Origin: Phocoena phocoena
Taxonomy: Eukaryota; Chordata; Mammalia; Artiodactyla; Phocoenidae
Assembly (NCBI RefSeq): GCF_963924675.1
Contig: NW_027077409.1
Coordinates: 186,001-250,000 of the forward strand
Length of the DNA: 64,000 bases
Reading direction: 5' to 3'
The notes beneath the pieces were generated by a model, which was not told where the DNA came from, did no database searches, and saw only the letters and a list, made by a program, of their open reading frames with translations. A program made the translations under genes and the position numbers. Of the stretch, positions 38,432 to 50,660 are shown piece by piece (positions within the stretch are counted from its first letter, which is position 1; each line of letters begins with the position of its first letter).

Positions 38432-40178
38432 ATAATTCACTCAGGGCATGTGATGCAACCGGGATTGACCACATCTACACCCAGAGCTGGTTGAGACATA
38501 AGGCTGGACACTTCAGGCTGATAGCATTGGTGAGTTTAGGTGAGCAAATGCACACCCTTTGAAGTCATACTGTATGGTACCTATTCCATGGGTCCCAACT
38601 CTTCAGGTTCAAGGGATTCTTCCTCCAGCTAAAACATGCATGTGAAACCCACAGTATGGTCCACCGTGTTATGGGGAAATGATTTAAAATGCATCTCAGT
38701 TTTCGTATCCTGGTCCTCGGGTTCACCATTCCAGATGATTTACTAACAGTCTCCCTGCTTGGAGAGTCAGTGCCTTTAACCTCCTGTTTGGCACAGCTTG
38801 CAATTTCTGTGCAAGATGAACAGGAATAGGGAGAACCAATGAGAGACTAGCTGTAGGTATCTGCACGGGCAAATGTAACGCTCATTTCCCAACAGGAAGA
38901 GGAATTTACCAAAGGCTCAGCATGCCCTGCCCGAAACAGATTAGGGCCTGAAGCAATCCTGCGGTTTTGTGCCCAGTTTACAAGAAAGCGAGTTGAAGAA
39001 AGGAGCTCAGGGGCACTGTAATTCACAAACCTGCAGAGTTATAAATGACAGCTATCCTCCAAAAATATATTGAAGTAAGCCTGCGAAGGGGACTTGAAAG
39101 CGGGGCAGAATTTCAGGAAAACGATTGCAGGGGGTAGACTGGAATTGCCCTGAAAGCATAGGAAAAGAGGCAGAACGTCGACAATGATGCACTTGGCCAA
39201 AAAGGGCGTATGCGTTTTTTCCTGAATATATTCAGGAAAAAACGCATACGCCCTTTTTGGCCAACCAAGCAAGCCTGTAAAGGAAATCTGCACTACAATG
39301 AAGTCTCACTGCCCCCCGGGCAAGAGGGCCATCTGAAAAAAGTGTAAAATCCAGAAAGGTAGGACAGGATATGGAGAACAGGGAGCCTTGTTATGCTGAT
39401 TGGCAGGATGTAAATTGCCAGCAGCCAGCCTGGAGAAGTGTATGGTGTTTCCTGAAACACATAAGAAACAAAGCAACACAGTCTATGGCACTTCCACTTA
39501 TGGTCCTATAGCTTACGGAAATTAAAATCAAAAACAGACAGCCACCCCAATATTTGGGACGGCTGTGTTCACAAGAAGCTCGTCTACAGTAACAGGTAAA
39601 TATCCCAGAAAGCAAAATATGGATAAAGAAGTTGTGGCACGTACGTACAATGCAATATCACTCAGCAATGAAATCTGTGTCATCAGGCCCGTAGCGGCAT
39701 AGTGAGTGGATGCAGGTACGGTGATTCTACGTGAACTACGTCACACAGAAAAAGAAACATCATAAGATATCACTAATACACGGAATGTAAACTTGACTAC
39801 ACATGAACTGAATTACAAAACAGAACAGGGTCTCAAATTTAGAAAACCAACTAGTGCTTGCTTATGGGGAAAGGTGCGTTGGGGTGCTTCATAAAACCAG
39901 AGACTGAAATTAGCACAGATAACTTTCCATAAGCCAAATATGTAATAGACAAGACCTACTCCTTGCTCAACGAAATGGACCCAACACCACATATTCAACG
40001 CCTAGGAATATACCTGACTAGGAAGAATCTTAAAACCCATGGATATATATGTCTCCGTAAGAGAATCAAGCGTGTGTACAGCGGCATAAACGCAGCAGTG
40101 AAAATCCGATAAATCCCATTATCAAAATAAATTTCAAAAAAAAATCATAAAGACAGTGAAATAGAGAGCAATTCTTAA
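38432..40178 (+). repeat. Monomer 23, type B
   Basis: Type B. Palindrome 39193-39264 perfect. L1 part 39278-40151. Private changes aggtatctg near 38856, ccaacagg near 38889 and cagtttac near 38977. Confidence 0.92.
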
Positions 40179-40344
40179 ATAATTCACTCAGGGCATGTGA
40201 TGCAACCGGGATTTAACACATCTACACCCAGAGCTGGTTGAGACATAAGGCTGGACACTTCAGGCTGATAGCATTGGTGAGTTTCGGTGAGCAAATGCAG
40301 ACCCTTTGAAGTCATACTGCATGGTACCCATTCCATGGGTCCCA

Positions 40345-41286
40345 TCTCTCCAGGTTCAAGGGATTCTTCCTCCGGCTAAAACATGCATGGGAAACCCAGA
40401 GTATCGTCCACCGTGTGATTGGGAAACGATTTAAAATGTATCTCAGTTTTCGTATCCTGGTCCTCGGGTTCACCATTCCAAATGCTTTACAAACATTCTC
40501 CCTGCTTGGAGAGTCAGTGCCTTTAACCTCCTCTTTGGCGCAGCTTGCAATTTCTGTGCAAGATGAACAGGAATAGGGAGAACGAATAAGACACTAGCTC
40601 TAGGTGTGTGCACGGGCAAATGTAACGCTCATTTCCCACCAGGAAGAGGAATTAACCAAAGGCTCAGTGTGCCCTGCTGGAAACAGATTAGGGCGTGAAG
40701 CAATCCTGCGGTTTTGTGCCCAGCTCACAAGAAAGCGAGTTGAAGAAAGGAGCTCAGGGGCACTGTAATTCACAAACCTGCAGAGTTATAAATGACAGCT
40801 ATCCTTCAAAAGTATATTGAAGTAAGCCTGCGAAGGGGACTTGAAAGTGGGGCAGAATTTCAGGAAAACGATTGCAGGGGGTAGACTGGAATTGCCCTGA
40901 AAGCAGAGGAAAAGAGGCACAACGTCGACAATGATGCACTTGGCCAAAAAGGGCGTATGCTTTTTTTCCTGAATATATTCAGGAAAAAACGCATATGCCC
41001 TTTTTGGCCAACCAAGCAAGCCTGTAAAGGAAATCTGCACTACAATGAAGTCTCACTGGCCCCTGGGCAAAAGGGCCATCTGAAAAAAGTGTAAAATCCA
41101 GAAAGGTAGGACAGGATATGGAGAACAGGGAGCCTTTTAATGCTGATTGGCAGGATGTAAATTGTGAAGAGCCACCCTGGAGCAGTGTATGGTGTTTCCT
41201 GAAACACATAAGAAATAAAGCAACACAGCCTATGGCAATTGCACTTATGGTCCTATTGCTTAGGGAAATTAAAATCAAAAACAGAG
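40345..41286 (+). repeat. Type C segment (third satellite subfamily)
   Basis: About 940 bases with many changes not seen in A or B: cccatctc, ctccggc, aaacgattt, aaatgtatc, ccaaatgc, acaaacatt, tggcgcagc, acgaataagacac, ctctaggtgtgtg, gggcgtgaag, ccttcaaaagt, gcagagg, ggcacaac, actggcccctgg. It also mixes bases diagnostic of both A and B. By eye it is clearly further from A and B than copies within either group are from each other. Its 3' 150 bases equal the patch in monomer 21. Confidence 0.85.
40940..41011. repeat. 72 bp palindrome, two mismatches (type C)
   Basis: The left arm has atgcttttttt (g to t), and the right arm has cgcatatgccc (c to t). The two changes are at different pairs, so they do not compensate. 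Confidence 0.92.
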
Positions 41287-41339
41287 AGCCACCCCAATAT
41301 TTGGGACGGCTGTGTTCACAAGAAGCTCGTCTACAGTAA
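41118..41339 (+). pseudogene. Readable L1 ORF2 C-terminal fragment (73 codons), type C
   Basis: The same 73-codon translation as at 35879-36100, in the ORF2 register. The A and B monomers have an in-frame tag after codon 46 of this frame, while type C has ttg there. That makes type C the least damaged version of the ORF2 tail in this window. Not expected to be expressed. Confidence 0.6.
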
Positions 41340-41925
41340 CAGGTAAATATCCCAGAAAGCAAAATATGGATAAAGAAGTTGTGGCACGTACGTACAATGC
41401 AATATCACTCAGCAATGAAATCTGTGTCATCAGGCCCGTAGCGGCATAGTGAGTGGATGCAGGTACGGTGATTCTACGTGAACTACGTCACACAGAAAAA
41501 GAAACATCATAAGATATCACTAATACACGGAATGTAAACTTGACTACACATGAACTGAATTACAAAACAGAACAGGGTCTCAAATTTAGAAAACCAACTA
41601 GTGCTTGCTTATGGGGAAAGGTGCGTTGGGGTGCTTCATAAAACCAGAGACTGAAATTAGCACAGATAACTTTCCATAAGCCAAATATGTAATAGACAAG
41701 ACCTACTCCTTGCTCAACGAAATGGACCCAACACCACATATTCAACGCCTAGGAATATACCTGACTAGGAAGAATCTTAAAACCCATGGATATATATGTC
41801 TCCGTAAGAGAATCAAGTGTGTGTACAGCGGCATAAACGCAGCAGTGAAAATCCGATAAATCCCATTATCAAAATAAATTTCAAAAAAAAATCATAAAGA
41901 CAGTGAAATAGAGAGCAATTCTTAA

Positions 41926-43672
41926 ATAATTCACTCAGGGCATGTGATGCAACCGGGATTTAACACATCTACACCCAGAGCTGGTTGAGACATAAGGCTG
42001 GACACTTCAGGCTGATAGCATTGGTGAGTTTCGGTGAGCAAATGCAGACCCTTTGAAGTCATACTGCATGGTACCCATTCCATGGGTCCCAACTCTCCAG
42101 GTTCAAGGGATTCTTCCTCCAGCTAAAACATGCATGGGAAACCAAGAGTATCGTCCACCATGTGATTGGGAAATGATTTAAAATGCATCTCAGTTTTCGT
42201 ATCCTGGTCCTCGGGTTCACCATTCCAGATGCTTTACTAACACTCTCCCCGCTTGGAGAGTCAGTGCCTTTAACCTCCTCTTTGGCACAGCTTGCAATTT
42301 CTGTGCAAAATGAACAGGAATAGGGAGAACCAATGAGAGACTAGCTGTAGGTGTCTGCACGGGCAAATGTAACGCTCATTGCCCACCAGGAAGAGGAATT
42401 AAACAAAGGCTCAGTGTGCCCTGCTGGAAACAGATTAGGGCCTGAAGCAATCCTGCGGTTTTGTGCCCAGCTCACAAGAAAGCGAGTTGAAGAAAGGAGC
42501 TCAGGGGCACTGTAATTCACAAACCTGCAGAGTTATAAATGACAGCTTTCCTCCAAAAATATATTGAAGTAAGCCTGCGAAGGGGACTTGAAAGCGGGGC
42601 AGAATTTCAGGAAAACGATTGCAGGGTGTAGACTGGAATTGCCCTGAAAGCATAGGAAAAGAGGCAGAACGTCGACAATGATGCACTTGGCCAAAAAGGG
42701 CGTATGCGTTTTTTCCTGAATATATTCAGGAAAAAACGCATACGCCCTTTTTGGCCAACCAAGCAAGCCTGTAAATGAAATCTGCACTACAATGAAGTCT
42801 CACTGCCCCCCTGGCAAAAGGGCCATCTGAAAAAAGTGTAATATCCAGAAAGGTAGGACAGGATATGGAGAACAGGGAGCCTTGTTATGCTGATTGGCAG
42901 GATGTAAATTGCCAGCAGCCACCCTGGAGAAGTGTATGGTGTTTCCTGAAACACGAAAGAAACAAAGCAACACAGCCTATGGCACTTCCACTTATGGTCC
43001 TATAGCTTACGGAAATTAAAATCAAAAACAGACAGCCACCCCAATATTTGAGACGGCTGTGTTCACAAGAAGCTCGTCTACAGTATCAGGTAAATATCCC
43101 AGAAAGCAAAAAATGGATAAAGAAGTTGTGGCACGTACGTACAATGCAATATCACTCAGCAATGAAATCTGTGTCATCAGGCCCATAGCGGCATAGTGAG
43201 TGGATGCAGGTACGGTGATTCTACGTGAACTACGTCACACAGAAAAAGAAACATCATAAGATATCACGAATACACGGAATGTAAACTTGACTACACATGA
43301 ACTGAATTACAAAATAGAAAAGGGTCTCAAATTTAGAAAACCAACTAGTGCTTGCTTATGGGGAAAGGTGCCTTGGGGTGCTGCATAAAACCAGAGACTG
43401 AAATTAGCACAGATAACTTTCCATAAGCCAAATATGTAATAGACAAGACCTACTCCTTGCTCAACGAAATGGACCCAACACCACATATTCAACGCCTAGG
43501 AATATACCTGACTAGGAAGAATCTTAAAACCCATGGATATATATGTCTCCGTAAGAGAATCAAGGGTGTGTACAGCGGCCGAAAGGCAGCAGTGAAAATC
43601 CGATAAATCCCATTATCAAAATAAATTTCGAAAACAAAACACAAAGACAGTGAAATAGAGAGCAATTCTTAA
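41926..43672 (+). repeat. Monomer 25, type A
   Basis: Type A. Palindrome 42687-42758 perfect. L1 part 42772-43645. gtgtaatatcc near 42837, gaagttg near 43123 and ccaaat near 43429 are shared with monomer 27. Private t at 42627. gtgtaatatcc also occurs in monomer 14. Confidence 0.92.
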
Positions 43673-45419
43673 ATAATTCACTCAGGGCATGTGATGCAAC
43701 CGGGATTGACCACATCTACACCCAGAGCTGGTTGAGACATAAGGCTGGACACTTCAGGCTGATAGCATTGGTGAGTTTAGGTGAGCAAATGCACACCCTT
43801 TGAAGTCATACTGTATGGTACCTATTCCATGGGTCCCAACTCTTCAGGTTCAAGGGATTCTTCCTCCAGCTAAAACATGCATGTGAAACCCACAGTATGG
43901 TCCACCGTGTTATGGGGAAATGATTTAAAATGCATCTCAGTTTTCGTATCCTGGTCCTCGGGTTCACCATTCCAGATGATTTACTAACAGTCTCCCTGCT
44001 TGGAGAGTCAGTGCCTTTAACCTCCTGTTTGGCACAGCTTGCAATTTCTGTGCAAGATGATCAGGAATAGGGAGAAACAATGAGAGACTAGCTGTAGGTG
44101 TCTGCACGGGCAAATGTAACGCTCATTTCCCACCAGGAAGAGGAATTTACCAAAGGCTCAGCATGCCCTGCCCGAAACAGATTAGGGCCTGAAGCAATCC
44201 TGCGGTTTTGTGCCCAGTTCACAAGAAAGCGAGTTGAAGAAAGGAGCTCAGGGGCACTGTAATTCACAAACCTGCAGAGTTATAAATGACAGCTATCCTC
44301 CAAAAATATATTGAAGTAAGCCTGCGAAGGGGACTTGAAAGCGGGGCAGAATTTCAGGAAAACGATTGCAGGGGGTAGACTGGAATTGCCCTGAAAGCAT
44401 AGGAAAAGAGGCAGAACGTCGACAATGATGCACTTGGCCAAAAAGGGCGTATGCGTTTTTTCCTGAATATATTCAGGAAAAAACGCATACGCCCTTTTTG
44501 GCCAACCAAGGAAGCCTGTAAATGAAATCTGCACTACAATGAAGTCTCACTGCCCCCCGGGCAAGAGGGCCATCTGAAAAAAGTGTAAAATCCAGAAAGG
44601 TAGGACAGGATATGGAGAACAGGGAGCCTTGTTATGCTGATTGGCAGGATGTAAATTGCCAGCAGCCAGCCTGGAGAAGTGTATGGTGTTTCCTGAAACA
44701 CATAAGAAACAAAGCAACACAGTCTATGGCACTTCCACTTATGGTCCTATAGCTTACGGAAATTAAAATCAAAAACAGACAGCCACCCCAATATTTGGGA
44801 CGGCTGTGTTCACAAGAAGCTCGTCTACAGTAACAGGTAAATATCCCAGAAAGCAAAATATGGATAAAGATGTTGTGGCACGTACGTACAATGCAATATC
44901 ACTCAGCAATGAAATCTGTGTCATCAGGCCCGTAGCGGCATAGTGAGTGGATGCAGGTACGGTGATTCTACGTGAACTACGTCACACAGAAAAAGAAACA
45001 TCATAAGATATCACTAATACACGGAATGTAAACTTGACTACACATGAACTGAATTACAAAACAGAACAGGGTCTCAAATTTAGAAAACCAACTAGTGCTT
45101 GCTTATGGGGAAAGGTGCGTTGGGGTGCTTCATAAAACCAGAGACTGAAATTAGCACAGATAACTTTCCATAAGCCAAATATGTAATAGACAAGACCTAC
45201 TCCTTGCTCAACGAAATGGACCCAACACCACATATTCAACGCCTAGGAATATACCTGAGTAGGAAGAATCTTAAAACCCATGGATATATATGTCTCCGTA
45301 AGAGAATCAAGCGTGTGTACAGCGGCATAAACGCAGCAGTAAAAATCCGATAAATCCCATTATCAAAATAAATTTCAAAAAAAAATCATAAAGACAGTGA
45401 AATAGAGAGCAATTCTTAA
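43673..45419 (+). repeat. Monomer 26, type B
   Basis: Type B with a set of changes found elsewhere only in monomer 28: gatgatcagg, gagaaacaatg, aaggaagcctgtaaatg, agatgttg, ctgagtagg, cagtaaaaatc. Palindrome 44434-44505 perfect. L1 part 44519-45392. Confidence 0.92.
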
Positions 45420-47166
45420 ATAATTCACTCAGGGCATGTGATGCAACCGGGATTGACCACATCTACACCCAGAGCTGGTTGAGACATAAGGCTGGACACT
45501 TCAGGCTGATAGCATTGGTGAGTTTCGGTGAGCAAATGCAGACCCTTTGAAGTCATACTGCATGGTACCCATTCCATGGGTCCCAACTCTCCAGGTTCAA
45601 GGGATTCTTCCTCCAGCTAAAACATGCATGGGAAACCAAGAGTATCGTCCACCATGTGATTGGGAAATGATTTAAAATGCATCTCAGTTTTCGTATCCTG
45701 GTCCTCGGGTTCACCATTCCAGATGCTTTACTAACACTCTCCCCGCTTGGAGAGTCAGTGCCTTTAACCTCCTCTTTGGCACAGCTTGCAATTTCTGTGC
45801 AAAATGAACAGGAATAGGGAGAACCAATGAGAGACTAGCTGTAGGTGTCTGCACGGGCAAATGTAACGCTCATTGCCCACCAGGAAGAGGAATTAAACAA
45901 AGGCTCAGTGTGCCCTGCTGGAAACATATTAGGGCCTGAAGCAATCCTGCGGTTTTGTGCCCAGCTCACAAGAAAGCGAGTTGAAGAAAGGAGCTCAGGG
46001 GCACTGTAATTCACAAACCTGCAGAGTTATAAATGACAGCTTTCCTCCAAAAATATATTGAAGTAAGCCTGCGAAGGGGACTTGAAAGCGGGGCAGAATT
46101 TCAGGAAAACGATTGCAGGGGGTAGACTGGAATTGCCCTGAAAGCATAGGAAAAGAGGCAGAACGTCGACAATGATGCACTTGGCCAAAAAGGGCGTATG
46201 CGTTTTTTCCTGAATATATTCAGGAAAAAACGCATACGCCCTTTTTGGCCAACCAAGCAAGCCTGTAAATGAAATCTGCACTACAATGAAGTCTCACTGC
46301 CCCCCTGGCAAAAGGGCCATCTGAAAAAAGTGTAATATCCAGAAAGGTAGGACAGGATATGGAGAACAGGGAGCCTTGTTATGCTGATTGGCAGGATGTA
46401 AATTGCCAGCAGCCACCCTGGAGAAGTGTATGGTGTTTCCTGAAACACGAAAGAAACAAAGCAACACAGCCTATGGCACTTCCACTTATGGTCCTATAGC
46501 TTACGGAAATTAAAATCAAAAACAGACAGCCACCCCAATATTTGAGACGGCTGTGTTCACAAGAAGCTCGTCTACAGTATCAGGTAAATATCCCAGAAAG
46601 CAAAAAATGGATAAAGAAGTTGTGGCACGTACGTACAATGCAATATCACTCAGCAATGAAATCTGTGTCATCAGGCCCATAGCGGCATAGTGAGTGGATG
46701 CAGGTACGGTGATTCTACGTGAACTACGTCACACAGAAAAAGAAACATCATAAGATATCACGAATACACGGAATGTAAACTTGACTACACATGAACTGAA
46801 TTACAAAATAGAAAAGGGTCTCAAATTTAGAAAACCAACTAGTGCTTGCTTATGGGGAAAGGTGCCTTGGGGTGCTGCATAAAACCAGAGACTGAAATTA
46901 GCACAGATAACTTTCCATAAGCCAAATATGTAATAGACAAGACCTACTCCTTGCTCAACGAAATGGACCCAACACCACATATTCAACGCCTAGGAATATA
47001 CCTGACTAGGAAGAATCTTAAAACCCATGGATATATATGTCTCCGTAAGAGAATCAAGGGTGTGTACAGCGGCCGAAAGGCAGCAGTGAAAATCCGATAA
47101 ATCCCATTATCAAAATAAATTTCGAAAACAAAACACAAAGACAGTGAAATAGAGAGCAATTCTTAA
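45420..47166 (+). repeat. Monomer 27, type A with B start
   Basis: gattgacc (B) near 45450, then A from tttcgg at 45526. aacatatt near 45924 is shared with monomer 29, and gtgtaatatcc, gaagttg and ccaaat with monomer 25. Palindrome 46181-46252 perfect. L1 part 46266-47139. Confidence 0.92.
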
Positions 47167-48913
47167 ATAATTCACTCAGGGCATGTGATGCAACCGGGAT
47201 TGACCACATCTACACCCAGAGCTGGTTGAGACATAAGGCTGGACACTTCAGGCTGATAGCATTGGTGAGTTTAGGTGAGCAAATGCACACCCTTTGAAGT
47301 CATACTGTATGGTACCTATTCCATGGGTCCCAACTCTTCAGGTTCAAGGGATTCTTCCTCCAGCTAAAACATGCATGTGAAACCCACAGTATGGTCCACC
47401 GTGTTATGGGGAAATGATTTAAAATGCATCTCAGTTTTCGTATCCTGGTCCTCGGGTTCACCATTCCAGATGATTTACTAACAGTCTCCCTGCTTGGAGA
47501 GTCAGTGCCTTTAACCTCCTGTTTGGCACAGCTTGCAATTTCTGTGCAAGATGATCAGGAATAGGGAGAAACAATGAGAGACTAGCTGTAGGTGTCTGCA
47601 CGGGCAAATGTAACGCTCATTTCCCACCAGGAAGAGGAATTTACCAAAGGCTCAGCATGCCCTGCCCGAAACAGATTAGGGCCTGAAGCAATCCTGCGGT
47701 TTTGTGCCCAGTTCACAAGAAAGCGAGTTGAAGAAAGGAGCTCAGGGGCACTGTAATTCACAAACCTGCAGAGTTATAAATGACAGCTATCCTCCAAAAA
47801 TATATTGAAGTAAGCCTGCGAAGGGGACTTGAAAGCGGGGCAGAATTTCAGGAAAACGATTGCAGGGGGTAGACTGGAATTGCCCTGAAAGCATAGGAAA
47901 AGAGGCAGAACGTCGACAATGATGCACTTGGCCAAAAAGGGCGTATGCGTTTTTTCCTGAATATATTCAGGAAAAAACGCATACGCCCTTTTTGGCCAAC
48001 CAAGGAAGCCTGTAAATGAAATCTGCACTACAATGAAGTCTCACTGCCCCCCGGGCAAGAGGGCCATCTGAAAAAAGTGTAAAATCCAGAAAGGTAGGAC
48101 AGGATATGGAGAACAGGGAGCCTTGTTATGCTGATTGGCAGGATGTAAATTGCCAGCAGCCAGCCTGGAGAAGTGTATGGTGTTTCCTGAAACACATAAG
48201 AAACAAAGCAACACAGTCTATGGCACTTCCACTTATGGTCCTATAGCTTACGGAAATTAAAATCAAAAACAGACAGCCACCCCAATATTTGGGACGGCTG
48301 TGTTCACAAGAAGCTCGTCTACAGTAACAGGTAAATATCCCAGAAAGCAAAATATGGATAAAGATGTTGTGGCACGTACGTACAATGCAATATCACTCAG
48401 CAATGAAATCTGTGTCATCAGGCCCGTAGCGGCATAGTGAGTGGATGCAGGTACGGTGATTCTACGTGAACTACGTCACACAGAAAAAGAAACATCATAA
48501 GATATCACTAATACACGGAATGTAAACTTGACTACACATGAACTGAATTACAAAACAGAACAGGGTCTCAAATTTAGAAAACCAACTAGTGCTTGCTTAT
48601 GGGGAAAGGTGCGTTGGGGTGCTTCATAAAACCAGAGACTGAAATTAGCACAGATAACTTTCCATAAGCCAAATATGTAATAGACAAGACCTACTCCTTG
48701 CTCAACGAAATGGACCCAACACCACATATTCAACGCCTAGGAATATACCTGAGTAGGAAGAATCTTAAAACCCATGGATATATATGTCTCCGTAAGAGAA
48801 TCAAGCGTGTGTACAGCGGCATAAACGCAGCAGTAAAAATCCGATAAATCCCATTATCAAAATAAATTTCAAAAAAAAATCATAAAGACAGTGAAATAGA
48901 GAGCAATTCTTAA
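47167..48913 (+). repeat. Monomer 28, type B
   Basis: Carries every monomer 26 marker, so it is a recent duplicate of it. Palindrome 47928-47999 perfect. L1 part 48013-48886. Confidence 0.92.
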
Positions 48914-50660
48914 ATAATTCACTCAGGGCATGTGATGCAACCGGGATTGACCACATCTACACCCAGAGCTGGTTGAGACATAAGGCTGGACACTTCAGGC
49001 TGATAGCATTGGTGAGTTTCGGTGAGCAAATGCAGACCCTTTGAAGTCATACTGCATGGTACCCATTCCATGGGTCCCAACTCTCCAGGTTCAAGGGATT
49101 CTTCCTCCAGCTAAAACATGCATGGGAAACCAAGAGTATCGTCCACCATGTGATTGGGAAATGATTTAAAATGCATCTCAGTTTTCGTATCCTGGTCCTC
49201 GGGTTCACCATTCCAGATGCTTTACTAACACTCTCCCCGCTTGGAGAGTCAGTGCCTTTAACCTCCTCTTTGGCACAGCTTGCAATTTCTGTGCAAAATG
49301 AACAGGAATAGGGAGAACCAATGAGAGACTAGCTGTAGGTGTCTGCACGGGCAAATGTAACGCTCATTGCCCACCAGGAAGAGGAATTAAACAAAGGCTC
49401 AGTGTGCCCTGCTGGAAACATATTAGGGCCTGAAGCAATCCTGCGGTTTTGTGCCCAGCTCACAAGAAAGCGAGTTGAAGAAAGGAGCTCAGGGGCACTG
49501 TAATTCACAAACCTGCAGAGTTATAAATGACAGCTTTCCTCCAAAAATATATTGAAGTAAGCCTGCGAAGGGGACTTGAAAGCGGGGCAGAATTTCAGGA
49601 AAACGATTGCAGGGGGTAGACTGGAATTGCCCTGAAAGCATAGGAAAAGAGGCAGAACGTCGACAATGATGCACTTGGCCAAAAAGGGCGTATGCGTTTT
49701 TTCCTGAATATATTCAGGAAAAAACGCATACGCCCTTTTTGGCCAACCAAGCAAGCCTGTAAATGAAATCTGCACTACAATGAAGTCTCACTGCCCCCCG
49801 GGCAAAAGGGCCATCTGAAAAAAGTGTAAAATCCAGAAAGGTAGGACAGGATATGGAGAACAGGGAGCCTTGTTATGCTGATTGGCAGGATGTAAATTGC
49901 CAGCAGCCACCCTGGAGAAGTGTATGGTGTTTCCTGAAACACGAAAGAAACAAAGCAACACAGCCTATGGCACTTCCACTTATGGTCCTATAGCTTACGG
50001 AAATTAAAATCAAAAACAGACAGCCACCCCAATATTTGAGACGGCTGTGTTCACAAGAAGCTCGTCTACAGTATCAGGTAAATATCCCAGAAAGCAAAAA
50101 ATGGATAAAGAACTTGTGGCACGTACGTACAATGCAATATCACTCAGCAATGAAATCTGTGTCATCAGGCCCATAGCGGCATAGTGAGTGGATGCAGGTA
50201 CGGTGATTCTACGTGAACTACGTCACACAGAAAAAGAAACATCATAAGATATCACGAATACACGGAATGTAAACTTGACTACACATGAACTGAAATACAA
50301 AACAGAAAAGGGTCTCAAATTTAGAAAACCAACTAGTGCTTGCTTATGGGGAAAGGTGCCTTGGGGTGCTGCATAAAACCAGAGACTGAAATTAGCACAG
50401 ATAACTTTCCATAAGCCCAATATGTAATAGACAAGACCTACTCCTTGCTCAACGAAATGGACCCAAGACCACATATTCAACGCCTAGGAATATACCTGAC
50501 TAGGAAGAATCTTAAAACCCATGGATATATATGTCTCCGTAAGAGAATCAAGGGTGTGTACAGCGGCCGAAAGGCAGCAGTGAAAATCCGATAAATCCCA
50601 TTATCAAAATAAATTTCGAAAACAAAACACAAAGACAGTGAAATAGAGAGCAATTCTTAA
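48914..50660 (+). repeat. Monomer 29, type A with B start
   Basis: gattgacc (B), then A from tttcgg at 49020. aacatatt is shared with monomer 27. Palindrome 49675-49746 perfect. L1 part 49760-50633. Private changes gaaatac near 50292 and ccaagacc near 50464. Confidence 0.92.

Larger units (their letters stand above)
40179..41925 (+). repeat. Monomer 24, type C centre, the most divergent monomer
   Basis: A-type first 165 bases, type C at 40345-41286, then type B. Palindrome 40940-41011 with two mismatches. L1 part 41025-41898. It sits after B monomer 23 and before A monomer 25, in the slot expected for an A. Confidence 0.92.
42628..49799 (+). repeat. Recent dimer duplication (3,494 bp shift)
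   Basis: Every diagnostic position I compared in 42628-46305 equals the position 3,494 bases further on (46122-49799). The match is bounded by the private t at 42627 on the left and by ctggc/cgggc (46306 against 49800) on the right. It includes the whole set of markers private to monomers 26 and 28. This indicates a recent duplication of one A-B dimer, with breakpoints near the palindrome. Confidence 0.82.
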
